Under the pieces are notes generated by a model that ran no database searches, was not told the DNA's origin, and worked only from the letters and a program-made list of their open reading frames with translations. Source: Thuidium tamariscinum (taxonomy: Eukaryota > Streptophyta > Bryopsida > Hypnales > Thuidiaceae). From it: DNA of 64,000 nt. Position 1 is the first letter of the stretch, and every line of letters starts with the position of its first letter. The translations under genes and the position numbers were made by a program. The DNA lies in contig OX344752.2 in assembly GCA_947034885.2 (NCBI GenBank), positions 28,214,386-28,278,385 of the forward strand, in the 5' to 3' direction. Shown here in pieces: positions 10,591 through 22,118 of this stretch.

Positions 10591-10983
10591 TTGGCCCTAC
10601 ATCGTGTCGGCCGCCAGCCGATACAACGTATCAGTGGAATCGGGGGGGCTACAAGACCTTCATGTCTCGTCCCCTTATTTAGAAATTGGAATAGCTGTGA
10701 TTTCAACGCCAGTCCTATCGAGTCCACTGCCTCATCACTACAAGACCTCCTTTCTAGAGGTTTGGGGGGGGGATATCGGTTGCCAGTTGATACTTCCGAT
10801 TTTTTTACTTGGATCGGATGGACTCAGGGTTTAGGGTTTATGGTCGACAATTCGTCGCTCTTCATCTTACAGATGAATGCCGTAGCCACTTGTCACTTTA
10901 CGTAGTTAGGACACTTCCATAGATCTAAGTGCTCTAGTGAATGATGTTAGGAATCGGCTGCCAATATCAAGCGCCAGCCGATA

Positions 10984-13440
10984 CTTTGTCACAAATGAGG
11001 ACACAACATACGTGTTTATTTAATAAAAAAATTTCATAAACTATTAGCTCTGAACTCTTTTATGGGCCAGGTGTTGTTTCTTTAGTGGTTGCAACCATTT
11101 TTGTTCACTGCTGGTGGCACACAAAACTATGCATTCGACTATATCGACTGACGGCCAATTTATTTCTGGACTATGGATTTGTCCATAATTAGTTAAATAT
11201 TAGTTATTCCAAGTATTCTCGGGTTTTTTTATATTCTAAGATATCTCTAAAGGATTTTATCCTTAACTTGATCTCTAATTATCTTTTAGCCTAATTGGCG
11301 TACTATTCTTTCACTGCTTTAACCTTGGATACTTAAATAGTTAATTTGAGTTTTACCTTAATAGGAATAATTTCATCCTTCCACGGTAAATTTGGATCGT
11401 TGGCCGGTTCACCCAACTTTTACCTTGTTGACTCCTTTTTTATCTAAGGGGTTTAATTCTTTTGGATTTATCCTTTTACCTTTCCTAGTTTACTAAGTTA
11501 AATTCCGTTCTGTATTCCTCAAATAAAATTGATCATAAGTAAATTTTGACCATTGACCGGTTCAAAGTTTACCTGTCAACTACTTTTCCTTGGAATTGCT
11601 TATGGCTTTCAACTTTCTACTTGTACTTTCTAAATCTAAAAATCTAAATTCCCTCTTGACTCTAACTTTGTCTAATTTTTTATGGTGTTGGACTTTGGGT
11701 AATTCTAGATTCGTGTTACTTAATAGCTAAATTCTATGACTAAAAGGAAATTACGGAAAAAATGGAAACAACAAAATTTCAAAGACTAACCTCCATCATG
11801 GCGCTTTCGAGGTCTTCGTGTGATTCGATAAATACTCCATTTTGCGCTCGCTCCACCTCCATCTTGGTGTTTTCCGTGTTTTGGTTGAATACCTTTGACT
11901 GGGGGTTTTTTCCTTTAAAAATCTCCCTCCTTCCTCCAACTTTGTTTTGTAGCTTTCTTTATCTTTTGAGCTCCTTCCCTCTCTTTAAAATGGTTCCAAG
12001 GTCAACTTTATAAAATATCCTAGTATAATCTAACTTTTGAAATTAATTGCTAATGGTCTTAAAAGTCAACTTCACAACTAAGTTTTTTCTAACTTTCCTC
12101 TAATTTGGAACTATTCTAGAGTGTCTCTAAATCAATTGATTATTTTGTTTTCATTTTTTATTGTTTGACTTCCTAACAATTCTAAACTATGTTTCCAAAG
12201 TCAAAGTTCAACTATAGTTTAATGGTCAAATACGGAATACTATGTCTAACTCTCTCTATACTACTAATCTCTCATTCCAAACTTGCCCTTGTATACTTGT
12301 GATTTCGAATTTGAGTGAGATCAAATTGTGTCTTTTGTATCTAATGCATCAAGTGAGCTTAGATTGTCTGAAGGCTCTGCAAGCTGGGAGGTGGCTAGAT
12401 GGAGTTGGAGATGGTGGGTGAGGCCTAGTCAACGAGCGTTGACCCAACCAGTGGCCTTCTGAGGTTTGGCTCAGGCTTCCCCTGGTATGTTGATTTGGGT
12501 TGCTGGTATGCTGGACTGGCTCCCCTCTGATGTTTGATTTTTGGAACTCTCACCTTCCCACTCTAGTATGTTGATTTGGGTTGCCTGGTTACTGGACTGA
12601 GGCTTCCTCTCTGATGTTTGATTTTTGGAACTCTCACGTCCCCCACTCTAACTTAGAATTCTCACACTGGTTCACCTTCAGACTTTCCCAAGCTAATTTA
12701 TCCTTTTCCTCAAACTGGGTGCAAATTGGGAGCCCCTTCTTCCCTGATTTCTAGCCCTTTCCCACTCACCAGTTGATTGCCTAATTAATTGGCCCTGGAC
12801 CCTTTGTTTTTCCCAAATCAATCTTCCTGATGGTAATGTATGTGAGAAAATTGGCCGACCCCCCTCAGTCAAGCAACCGACTGAGTGAGCTGGAGGATCA
12901 GAAAGGGAGTGGGGTGACCTGTTGAGTGGACACGTGGCCTCTGACTGCCAGCGGCTGTGGCCGGACTAACTGCTTGCCGGCTGGGCTGTTGTTCGGGCTA
13001 GCTACCACCAGACTGCTAGCCTCGCTGGTCTGTATTCGGTTGCTGGACTATTGGTCTCGTACTAAAAACTGGTTAATCCCAACTTGGTATTCTCAAGCCA
13101 CTATTGGGTCTCTTTAATGGGGACCCTTTCAATCAAAACTAAACCGGAGTTGTCTATAATTCTTAACATAACTTGGGGGGCTAAACTAAAGGGAAACAAA
13201 AGGATTCTATTTTCTAAGGAAATATTATGTGGGGGTGCAAAGCTTCGCCGTACTAGAGGTGTGGACCTCAAATTCTAGGATGACTCTGCTAGGGCTCCGC
13301 TACTCTAAGAGCCAAAAAGAAGTGTGGATCCTTCCCAACTTCCTTGGTGCAATGGGGACCCAAATCACCCGTTTAAGCTTAGGGGGATCCTCGATAAGCC
13401 AATCCAGGCTGTGAATCCCTTGTCAAAAGACTTAAATCGA
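10984..13440. other. Non-coding AT-rich interval, repeat-derived
   Basis: No convincing coding sequence was seen. Base composition drops sharply from the GC-richer 1-10.8 kb island to T-rich DNA just after 11 kb. A degenerate dyad-like sequence near 11,142 may be the last relic of the hairpin family. From about 12,300 the sequence becomes more GC-balanced and contains a tandem duplication. Confidence 0.5.
12485..12650. repeat. Tandem duplication, two units of 81 and 85 bp
   Basis: Two adjacent units, 12485-12565 and 12566-12650, both begin GTATGTTGATTTGGGTTGC and end in CCCACTCTA. They share a long central block (CTGATGTTTGATTTTTGGAA). The units differ by small indels and a few substitutions, so the duplication is not very recent. 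Confidence 0.85.
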
Positions 13441-14830
13441 ATGGTGTAGGTATCAATCTTCAACATAAAATGCTAATGAAAAATCAAGTGTGTCAAAAGA
13501 CAAGAGTGGTGGATACCAACCTTGCAAGAGAATCACTTGTCATGGAGATTTGAGACAATGATAGAGATGATGGAATGGAGGCAAGTAGTATAAGAAAGGT
13601 TTTGAAGAGAGATTTGGTAATGAAAAGAGTCTTTTTGAAATGGAATTGAAGGTTTGATAAAAGAGTTGTCAATGAAATAGAAGTATGAAGTGTGGAATGA
13701 GGGGAGGGGGAGGCCTTTTATACATTTCCAAGGCCTCCTCCCCCCTCAAGTTACGAACAAAACAAACTTAAGAAAAAACCAAATTAACGATCTAAAAATC
13801 TACCCTACTGCTGTAGCTATCCTAACTTTTGGAGGAATGGTCCGATCGCCAAATGGACAGTGCCATTAGCTCCGGAAGACCCAAATTAGTCTAAAGGAAT
13901 CCCTAACCCTTACTCCCGGAGCCCAAATGCGCTCCAAAGCTAACATTCATGAACCGGTAAAAAGGGTGGAAAATCCATATTTTGGATTTGATTTTTCCCA
14001 AAGGTTTTGACCAGCCAGGGTTGTTGGGAAGGTCCAAGAATGTTGGAAAAGAGTCTAAGTTGACCCGAATCGGACTCTGTATGCTCCCCGTGCGTTGGTC
14101 AACTTGCAAGAGTTTTGGTAAAACTATCAAAACTTATCTATGTTGCCGGTTCTGGTACCTGTCGATGTCAAAATGTCTTGAAATTTGGCGGGACGCATAT
14201 TATTGCTAAAACGTACTATCCTAATTTTTAGTGGGATTTTACCATCACCGTGGAATTTTCTATGAATTTCCAATTGCCGGTAAAAGCGGTTGACTTCCCA
14301 TGGAGTCATTTCCATAATCCAGAAAAATACGAAACTTTTAGGGGATCTTCTAGGAAGCCCCCTAGTGACAAGTGCAAAGTTTAGCTAGAAACACACACTG
14401 TCTAAATACAATAGAAGTTGCACTATGGCGGAATTAATTCCTCCGGGGAGGAATCATTCCCGTACAAGGGAATTTCCACTAGTTGGCTTAATTCCTTCGG
14501 GGAGGAATTATTCCCATACAAGGGAATCTCCACCAGTTGGCTTCGCCGTGACACTCGTAGGAGACTGTCGGACTCCCGTGGTGCTAGTGTAATCTCCTGT
14601 GAATCGCGTAATATCATGTCTAATCTCTTGATAAGTTGTAGAAATTGGCTCTAAGGAGTCTTTTAAGGTACTCCGAAATAATTAGACTCAATTCTCCATC
14701 CTTGGCAAGAGTTGCATCAATCCTACTGTGAGCACTCTTTTTAGTTGATTTTTAACCATAATAACCCTAAATACGAGCAATAAGCGAAAAAAAGAAAAAT
14801 CCGAGGCCTGAGGGACAATGATGGGGCTCA
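13441..14830. other. Non-coding repeat-like block, possible transposon remnant
   Basis: This block has a different composition from its AT-rich neighbours and no open frame with recognisable similarity. It contains a 54-bp tandem duplication. Its character resembles the non-coding part of a plant transposable element, but I could not define termini, a primer-binding site or a target duplication, so no family is assigned. Confidence 0.35.
14436..14543. repeat. 54-bp tandem duplication
   Basis: Units 14436-14489 and 14490-14543 both read AATTCCTYCGGGGAGGAAT, then ATTCCC, TACAAGGGAAT and AGTTGGCTT. They differ at only a few positions, so the duplication is fairly young. Confidence 0.9.
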
Positions 14831-15151
14831 CAGTCTTCCTTATTCAATGTCTTGGTCAATTTTGCAAATAGAATTTGAAGCAAGCTTAAACTTTGTTAAA
14901 ATTGTATACCAATATTTGAAATTTAAAAAAAACTATATTTAAAAGTTTGTATGAAATTTCAAATCCTAGAGTTTTCTAGTAATCTAAGAATGAAAAAAAA
15001 TTAACATTTTGTATATTTTGGATTCTTAAAATAACATGGCTTTTATAGATAAGTATTGAAATTGACATAGAATTTGTTATATCTTTGTAAGAATATGTCA
15101 CTTACAATGCCAATGCACTCAAAAGAGGCTGTCACCTTCTGGTTTGTATTA

Positions 15152-15495
15152 GCTCCACCCCCCTTTGTTCAAAAAATCACGAGTCGTTGATTTAAAAAGA
15201 AGAAAAAATGTTTTCCCTCCAAAATGTTGTCCATTTCTAAAAAAAATATGAATCGTTGATCTTTGTGAGATTTAATCTAAGTCATACAAATACAAATTCA
15301 TAGTACAATACTTAATATGGATACAAATACTTGAATACAAAATTTGGATATGGATATGACATATGTGTACCAAATACAAATATGACACATGGATACGACA
15401 TACAAATATGGATGACTTTCTCATTCATTATTTTATATTGATTGTATAGAATCCCACCCTCTCAAAATTATAAAAGGAGGTGGTGGGGGTGGAGC
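15152..15495. mobile_element. Possible short inverted-repeat element (MITE-like)
   Basis: GCTCCACCCCCC at the left and GGGGGTGGAGC at the right are inverted copies 344 bp apart, enclosing AT-rich non-coding sequence. No clear target-site duplication is visible, so this could be chance pairing of GC-rich words in AT-rich DNA. Confidence 0.35.
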
Positions 15496-15569
15496 ATTTA
15501 AAATCAAATTAAATCAAATTTTAATATTAAAATTCTTACAATGAAATCAAATATTTAAATTTAAAAAAA

Positions 15570-15610
15570 TTTGAGCCCATTGTGTGATAGTTTGTCACAA
15601 TGGGCTCAAA
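15570..15610. repeat. Perfect 15-bp hairpin, 11-nt loop
   Basis: TTTGAGCCCATTGTG (15570-15584) is followed after 11 nt by its exact reverse complement (15596-15610). The stem is far more GC-rich than the surroundings. No gene is near. Confidence 0.85.
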
Positions 15611-16922
15611 AGAGGGAGTATATATCAATTCATCAAATTGAATATAAAGGAAGGCTATCTTTCAAAAATTCTAATACTACTTGGAATGAATGAGAAGCTA
15701 GCTATTCAAGCAAAGAAAATGTTTCTAAGTGCTATATTCATCATCTATAGTTAGGGATTTTTATAGCCATGAAGGAAGTAAACCTTTGCAAATGAATATA
15801 GGGATGTTTCAAGGAAACTTGATCTAATTTGCATATGCATTAAAAAAAATGTCTAATTGTTGCTAGATGTATTGTATGACCAATTTATTGAATTCTTGGA
15901 CCATTGTATTTTCTATGTAAAATCATGAACCATTCATACATGCAAAACTTGTCTAAATCAATTAGTTTTTGTTGGATTTTAATTTTGAGATGTATACTAT
16001 TTAAGGTTGTTGATCCTAAAAGATCCTTTTATAAAATATATATACTAAGAACACAAAAGGTTAGACTCAATTTAGGTATACTACAAATGAAGTTATTTTA
16101 CAAAAGTCACAATATTACAAATAATTTTATCCTTAGAAACAATTTTTGCCAATTTTGACTATTGAGAACAATTTAGTAATTGCAATGACCCCAATCTTTA
16201 TTGTCAAGAAAAATAAATTAATAATTTTATTTTCAATATATATTTTTTGGGCAACTTTGATTATTGAAAACAATGGAGTAATTACAATGACTCCAACCTT
16301 CACTATTGAGAATAATAAAGTAATTGCAATGACCTTGACAAATTCTTTTGTAAAATGTACTACCTCAATTTATAAGAGTCTAAAGTTATTTTTTGATGCC
16401 CCTTTTTTCAACACTTTGAAGGTTTATAATTTTCTCATTTGGAGTCCCTCAAATGCATTAGTAGGGGATTTAAAGTACTTTGGTGATTTCCAAGAAGATC
16501 TAACAAAAGAAACCTTGGCAATTTAATAACAAAAACTATTGAACACTATTCCCTCTGTTCCACTAAAAACCTCTTAAAGTCTTCCTCTTGAAGAATTAAC
16601 TATAATTTTGTCATAGTGCCAACAATACATGCATTTAAGAACAAGAATTTCATCCCTTAAATCTATGTAAGATCTCTAATTTATGAGCTATCATTTAGAT
16701 ATTCAAAATCCATGTTCAAAGTACGATTTTTGAACATAGTCTGTAAATGTTGCCAATTTTGTCATTTTAAATTGTTTAAAGGGAAGGGTGGTGGCAACGC
16801 TAGGATTCTAAAAACATGTTCCTTAATCTAAATATCTACAATAAGAAATCTAGTCCACTTTATGATAAAATTTCCATAGCGGTGAAGTGGTCACTAAATG
16901 CACTATCATCTCTAGTGTTTAA
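15611..16922. other. AT-rich non-coding interval with degenerate tandem repeats
   Basis: No gene is seen. At 16145-16345 there are about three degenerate copies of a phrase like ACTATTGAGAACAA...AGTAATTGCAATGACC. They keep a frame open by chance and should not be read as protein. Confidence 0.5.
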
Positions 16923-17664
16923 CCCCTAAATGACGGGCCTATGACCACTGGTTTGAAGATTTTTCCCTTGTCACTCAATTTGTTACCGTTTTAGAACCAA
17001 TCATGTCTGAAAAAATTTATTTTTATTTTTTAGAGATGAAAGTACATGCCTTCTATACTTCACAAAAATTTCAAATTTTTTTGAGGATAATTTATTTTCA
17101 TGACAGTTTTTGAAGAAAAAGAGAAGAAAAAATAATAGAAAATAGAAAATAATCTCAAAAAATCTGAAAATTTCACCATGTGTGTACATTATAGTGACAA
17201 ACATTATCAATGGTGTAAACTCAACTTGAGTGTACACCTATTTCTAGGCTGCAGTGGACATTAAAAGTGCATTCAAAATTCAAATTGCAACAAAACATTC
17301 GATTTTACGAATTTTTCCAAAATTCCAATTGGAGTAGAAACTAGAAGTGAGGACCTTCATTTTGTTAGTTGGGCTCAAATTCAGAAAATGTCATTTTCAA
17401 GGAGAAATTTCAAATTTACTCAATTTCTCAAAATACACTAAAACAACAAATTCTGCCATCCATTTTTTGTAATTACTTCTCAACCATATTAAATCAAACA
17501 TCAATTAGACTAAAAACTCTATTGGACATTCTTTATAACTCAACATGCAAGGGCATTAAAAAAAATACGGATGAAAAAACTATTGTTGAGCTCCTCTTCT
17601 GGCCCCCTGCAATCCCCCTGCAGTCATCCAAACGCCACGGAATGGCACTGGTGTCGCTTAGGGG
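16923..17664. mobile_element. TTAA-flanked non-autonomous element, 742 bp
   Basis: The element starts CCCCTAAATGAC and ends GTCGCTTAGGGG. It is flanked on both sides by TTAA (16919-16922 and 17665-17668). A TTAA target duplication and a CCC-starting terminus are typical of piggyBac-type transposons. The inverted match beyond the first seven bases is weak, and the interior shows no transposase, so this is a non-autonomous copy. Confidence 0.6.
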
Positions 17665-18032
17665 TTAATAGAGAGATTAGTACAATGTGCTTCATATAGG
17701 CAAGGCCAAGCTTGCAAATCTAATGGAATTGTTTCATTTGCCTCCACAAGGTCATTCAATACAACCAATGCTTAATAAATGATCAAAATTAAAAAATGAA
17801 CCTTTTTAGATGTAAGGTGGGATTTCCCTATGAAGTCCTTCTAAGCACTAATCCTTATTTTTAGAGGGGCTGGACACCTAAAACTATTTTCACTACACCA
17901 GATTTTTTCTTAAAAATTGTCTCAACCCTGAAATGTTCGTTTTGGGTACACCGACATTTTCAATATGTAACTCAGCGTTAGAGGATGCTTCCGGAGGAGG
18001 GGCAGTTTTAACTCACCCCACCTGTTACGCAT

Positions 18033-18041
18033 AAACCCTAA
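18033..18041. promoter_or_regulatory. Telo-box-like motif upstream of the PPR gene
   Basis: AAACCCTAA followed by GCCCTAAAACCCT lies about 390 bp before the PPR start codon. Telo boxes are known in promoters of plant translation and organelle-biogenesis genes. A 5'-UTR intron from about 18177 (AG|GTACG) to 18358 (TTTTCAG) is plausible, which would put this motif near the transcript start. Confidence 0.4.
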
Positions 18042-18431
18042 GCCCTAAAACCCTGCAACCCAAGACAAAGCCTCCTCTGCTGTGCCTGCTAGCAACGCCA
18101 TCCCCGTCGCGGGGCCACGGGAATCCTCGATATGACAATGCATTTTTCGAAAGGCGATCGCGTTTCACATCCCCAGGTACGTTACTCACTTCCTCGAGGA
18201 CGAATTTTTCCCTTTCCAAGCGATCAATTTCTCATTCTGTGATTCCCATTGACAAGTACTTAATCTCATCTAGAACTAATTTCTTGCACGTTTGCAATTT
18301 TCCACCCCAATGCAATTAAGTGGTTTGAAATCGATGTGTTTTTCTCCTTCTTTTTCAGGCGATCGCATTCCATACTTGATGATTCCCTGAATTGAGGCGA
18401 CGAACTATTGATAAGGCTTTTGTAGAAGACG

Positions 18432-21400
18432 ATGGCACAGTCTTTGGTGTCCAGGTCTTCCAAGGCCTTGTTGATGCGGCGACGATCTCTCAGCAATAAC
18501 TTGGAGCTTACACCAGAGTTTTTCTCAGAAGGCATGTCAGCTGAGTTTCAATCTAGCCTTGATAGGACCTGCCAAACAGAGGCATTGTCGAATTTTTTAC
18601 TTGGCAGGCATTTTCGAAGAGAGCGCAATGGGAGGAGGATGACAACATCTGCCGCTAGAGTCCATGCTGTGTCAGCTGTGAAATTTGTTGACGCCCATGA
18701 TTTTGTCTCTCAAGAGGCCGAGGTGTTGGAAGGAGATGGTCAGATGAAGCCAGCGAAAGGGTCATCAATTCCCTTGCATGTCACTGCAAATACGTCTATC
18801 GGTAATTCACATACTCTGAGAATTGGCTTATTATCATCAACTCTAAAACCCTAAACCCCAAAATTTGTTTCCAATCTTTTCATTACTTCCAAGTTGCTTA
18901 TATCTGCACTTAAAATCCTTGTGCTGTCTTGAGTGTTGCTTCAAATTTTACGGGTTTTGTCCTCCAAATTGATATTACCGTTGAGGTAGAGATTTTCGCA
19001 CTCAGAAGATGTTGACGTTTAATTTTTCCTTAACTCTGGCCCAGATGAAAGTTCCTTATATTGTTTTGTGCGTATTTAATGTACTTGTACTCTAAGATTC
19101 TAAGGCCTCGTCTGCACCAACATGGTAGCATTAATTAGCTAATTTGGGTGTTAATAATTTTTCAGCTAGTTGGAAGTGAACGAGCCTATTCAGAAGTCAC
19201 ATTCCACAGTATCTTGCACGCTTGTCACACTATCATTGACTGTAGCATACTTGCCATACATTCAAACTATGTCATAGTGAAAAAGTTGGGATCCCAGGTG
19301 CTAAGTCGTTTTTAGTGTAGCACTTAAAACCATCTCTATTGGTACATTGGATCAGTTGTTCAGAATCGGGGAGTAAAATAGTGGAAATGAATATAAACTC
19401 ATGGCAAGTTAGTTAGCAGGATTTAGCACCAGTTTCCTCATTGACACAAGTTGAGCAGTGTGGGCTTTTAGTAGCTAATTCTAGTTAGCTACAATAGCTA
19501 CTTGGTTGGTGCGAAGTTCTGATAGAAAGCATCGTTTCTGTGTATTTGATGTAGGGCATATTAAGAAATTGACATCAATTGTTGACCAGGAGGGATGGGG
19601 TGCAAGGACGGGAGAAGCCCTTCGCAACCTTCGCATTCCACTCTTACCTTTTCTCGTTGAGGACTCGTTAAGGCGTATAAAGGATTCCAACTCGGCTTAC
19701 AAGTTTTTCCAATGGGTCGGGATGCAGCCTGGTTACATGCACAACTCCTACACATACAATTTGGTGATTCACAGACTTGCCTCTATACAGAACCTTGGAT
19801 CTGTACAGGAGTTACTTTCGGACATGCGACGCCGAGGCGTGAGATTAACTTTGGCTAATTTACGTGTCCTCCTATTGAACTTCGGCAAGGCAGGTCAGCC
19901 TTTAGTCGCACTCCAGCTTTACAGGACTGCGCAGACTTTGGGATGTCAACCTGATCCGAACATTTTTAACGTTCTCATTGAGTTGCTTCTTCAAGGTGGC
20001 TACCGCCACACGGCCGTAAGGACGTATCGACAGATGGTAACTCTAAACCGCAGTCCAACTGCATATACCTATAGTTTACTAATTCACGGTTTTCGCCAGT
20101 CAAAGAATCACGCTGGTATATCAGCCGTTTTTCTGGAGGAGATGATTCGAAAGGGTTTCAATCCGAACGTGGTTGCTTACAATGCGGTGATTGACATGTT
20201 TGGGAAGACTGGAAAATGGGAGGAGGCTAAGAAGATTTTCAGTACCATGAAGGCAAAGGGTCAACCATCACCAAACGTAGTTACATATAACAGCCTCTTG
20301 AATGCTCTTGCTAAGGCTGGGCAATGTGAAGAAGCGCAGGCTTTGTTTGAGGAGATGAAAGAAGCGAAATGGACACCAGATGTTGTATCATATAGTTGTC
20401 TTATTAATGGTCTTGGCCGGACTGGGAAATGGGAAGCTGCACTTGAGGTGATGTCGGAGATGCAAGCGAAAGGGTGTAAACCGAATCTGTGGACGTATAA
20501 CACGCTGGTGGACTGCCTTGGCAAGGCTGGAAAGTTCGATGAGGCGTTTCTAGTTCTTAGGGAAATGAGGGATTCCGGATGTGCTCCGGATGTTCGCACC
20601 TACAATTGTTTGATTAGTACTCTTGGCAAAGCAGGGCAACTGAATTTGGCATTTACACTATTCGAGGAGATGCGGGAGACAGATTGTCCCCCTGACACTT
20701 TTTCCTACAACTCTCTCATATATGGACTCGGCAAAGCTGGACGTTCACAGAAAGCTCTGGAGCTTCTTGAGGAGATGGACCAGCGTGGATGCTCCCCAGA
20801 TGTCATGACGTACAGCTCGCTGATTTCAGGTTTAGGGAAGGATGGTGAGGCTGGGAAAGCGTTCAAATTGTTTGCGGAAATGAAACGTCGGGGACGGAAG
20901 CCTGACGCAATGACTTACACCGCCTTGATGGATGCGCTTTGCAAGGTCGGTCGTGTGGACGATGCACTGGAGCTTCTTGATGAAATGAAACAACGACATG
21001 TTAAACCAGGAGTTGTCACATACAATGCCCTTATCGCTGGGTTTGGGAAGATGGGTGACCTGATTGAAGCGTATAATCTCTTAGACGAGATGAAGCAGAA
21101 CGGCTGCAAGCCAGATGTGGTGACATATAGTTGTTTGATAACGGGTCTTATCAAAGCAAGCCAACTGGATGAGGCGTGTAAAGTGCTGAAGAAAATGGAC
21201 AAGGAGGGAATTTTGCCTGATGTTATTACCTACAATACTTTGATAAATGGACTTGGCAAAGCTGGCCGATTGGACGACGCGGGTCGCCTGTTCGATCAGA
21301 TGAAGTTGAAAGGCTGTGCTCCTGACGTTGTGACCTATAGTACCTTAATCTCGGTCTTGGGAAAGGGTGCTAGAGTGGAAAGTGCTTGTATGCTATTCGA

Positions 21401-22118
21401 GGAGATGGAGAATATTGGCATTCAGCCTGATCCGTTTACATATTGCTCACTTATTACTATTCTTGGGAAGGCAGGTCGAGTGGATGATGCTTCCCAATTA
21501 TTTGCTGAAATGAGGTTGAAAGGATGCACACCAGATGTGATCACTTACAATACATATCTGAACTCGTTGGGCAAATGTGGTCGATACAAAGAAGCACGTA
21601 CTGTTTTCCAGGAAATGAAACTGAATGGACTTGTGCCTGATGCTACAACATACGACTCTCTCCTCACAGGATTGTCGAAAACTGAAGAGTTGGACGATGC
21701 CTGTGATCTGCTGAGAGAGCTGATTGAGCAAGGCTGTGCATTTGATTCACTCAAGTTCGACGAGTTTTTGGAGATTCTTAGCAGTTTAGGCAAAGTGAAC
21801 CAAGCTTATGAGTTGCTCCAGTTTGCAAATGAACGCGGACTTTGGCCTGGTACTAGCTCATACAATGCTCTCATCGACGCACTCGCGAAAGCGGGAAGGA
21901 TTAAAAAAGCATATAATACTTTTGAGGAGCTAAAAGATCGAGGAGGCAAACCTGACATCGTTAGTTACACGAGCCTGATTAATGCGCTGGGAAGAGCGGG
22001 TCAAATCGACACGGCTTTTGAGCTTTTGGAAGAGATGAGTAAACGTGGCCTCAGGCTCAGCCCTCGGTCGTATTCAAATCTGGTTCGAAAGCTTCAGGAT
22101 TGGGGTGCTCGAGCTTAG
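18432..22118 (+). CDS. P-class pentatricopeptide repeat (PPR) protein, 977 aa, two coding exons
   Basis: Exon 1 is 18432-18801 and exon 2 is 19555-22118. The intron (GGTAATT donor, TGATGTAG acceptor) joins ATC-G to GG-CAT in frame, giving 977 residues. The N terminus (MAQSLVSRSSKALLMRRR) is basic, Ser-rich and nearly acid-free, like a mitochondrial or plastid transit peptide. From about residue 188 to 960 there are 22 tandem 35-residue P motifs plus a partial one, typically VVTYN.LI..LGKAGR...A..LF.EM...GC.PD. No E, DYW, SMR or L/S motifs follow, so it is a P-class RNA-binding protein acting on organelle transcripts. By the PPR code (residues 5 and 35; N/D reads U, S/D G, S/N A, N/N C), motifs 4-18 read roughly A-C-U-A-U-U-U-G-?-U-G-U-G-?-U. 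The exact orthologue was not identified. Plant PPR genes are often intronless; here the intron separates the presequence from the repeats. Confidence 0.93.

Larger units (their letters stand above)
1035..10983. repeat. Dispersed 19-bp dyad family TATCGGCTGGCAGCCGATA, about 20 copies
   Basis: Copies lie at 1035-1053, 1123-1141, 2396-2414, 2750-2768, 3171-3189, 3236-3254, 4001-4021, 4307-4325, 4391-4409, 4448-4466, 4540-4558, 5514-5532, 6106-6124, 7529-7547, 8538-8556, 9503-9521, 9847-9865, 10605-10623, 10774-10792 and 10952-10983; the last has an enlarged loop. Arms of 9 bp flank one central base. Nearly all differences between copies are transitions. Several are matched in both arms: CTCGG/CCGAG at 4001, CAGCTG/CAGCTG at 5514, GGTTG/CAACC at 7529 and 9503, TGTC/GACA at 2396. 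A looser copy is inside an exon at 8156-8174, and a cluster of half-sites lies at 4110-4250. No copy was noticed after 11 kb. Confidence 0.9.

Noticed and set aside
1035-10983. CRISPR-like array of short palindromic repeats
   Set aside because: Spacing is irregular (from tens of bases to over 1 kb), copies lie in introns of eukaryotic genes, and there is no spacer structure or cas gene.
11762-12013. Open frame of 83 residues
   Set aside because: T-rich chance frame (Leu, Phe and Ser run) without similarity or gene context.
16146-16526. Open frame of 126 residues
   Set aside because: It is made of degenerate tandem repeats in AT-rich DNA with no codon bias or recognisable motif.
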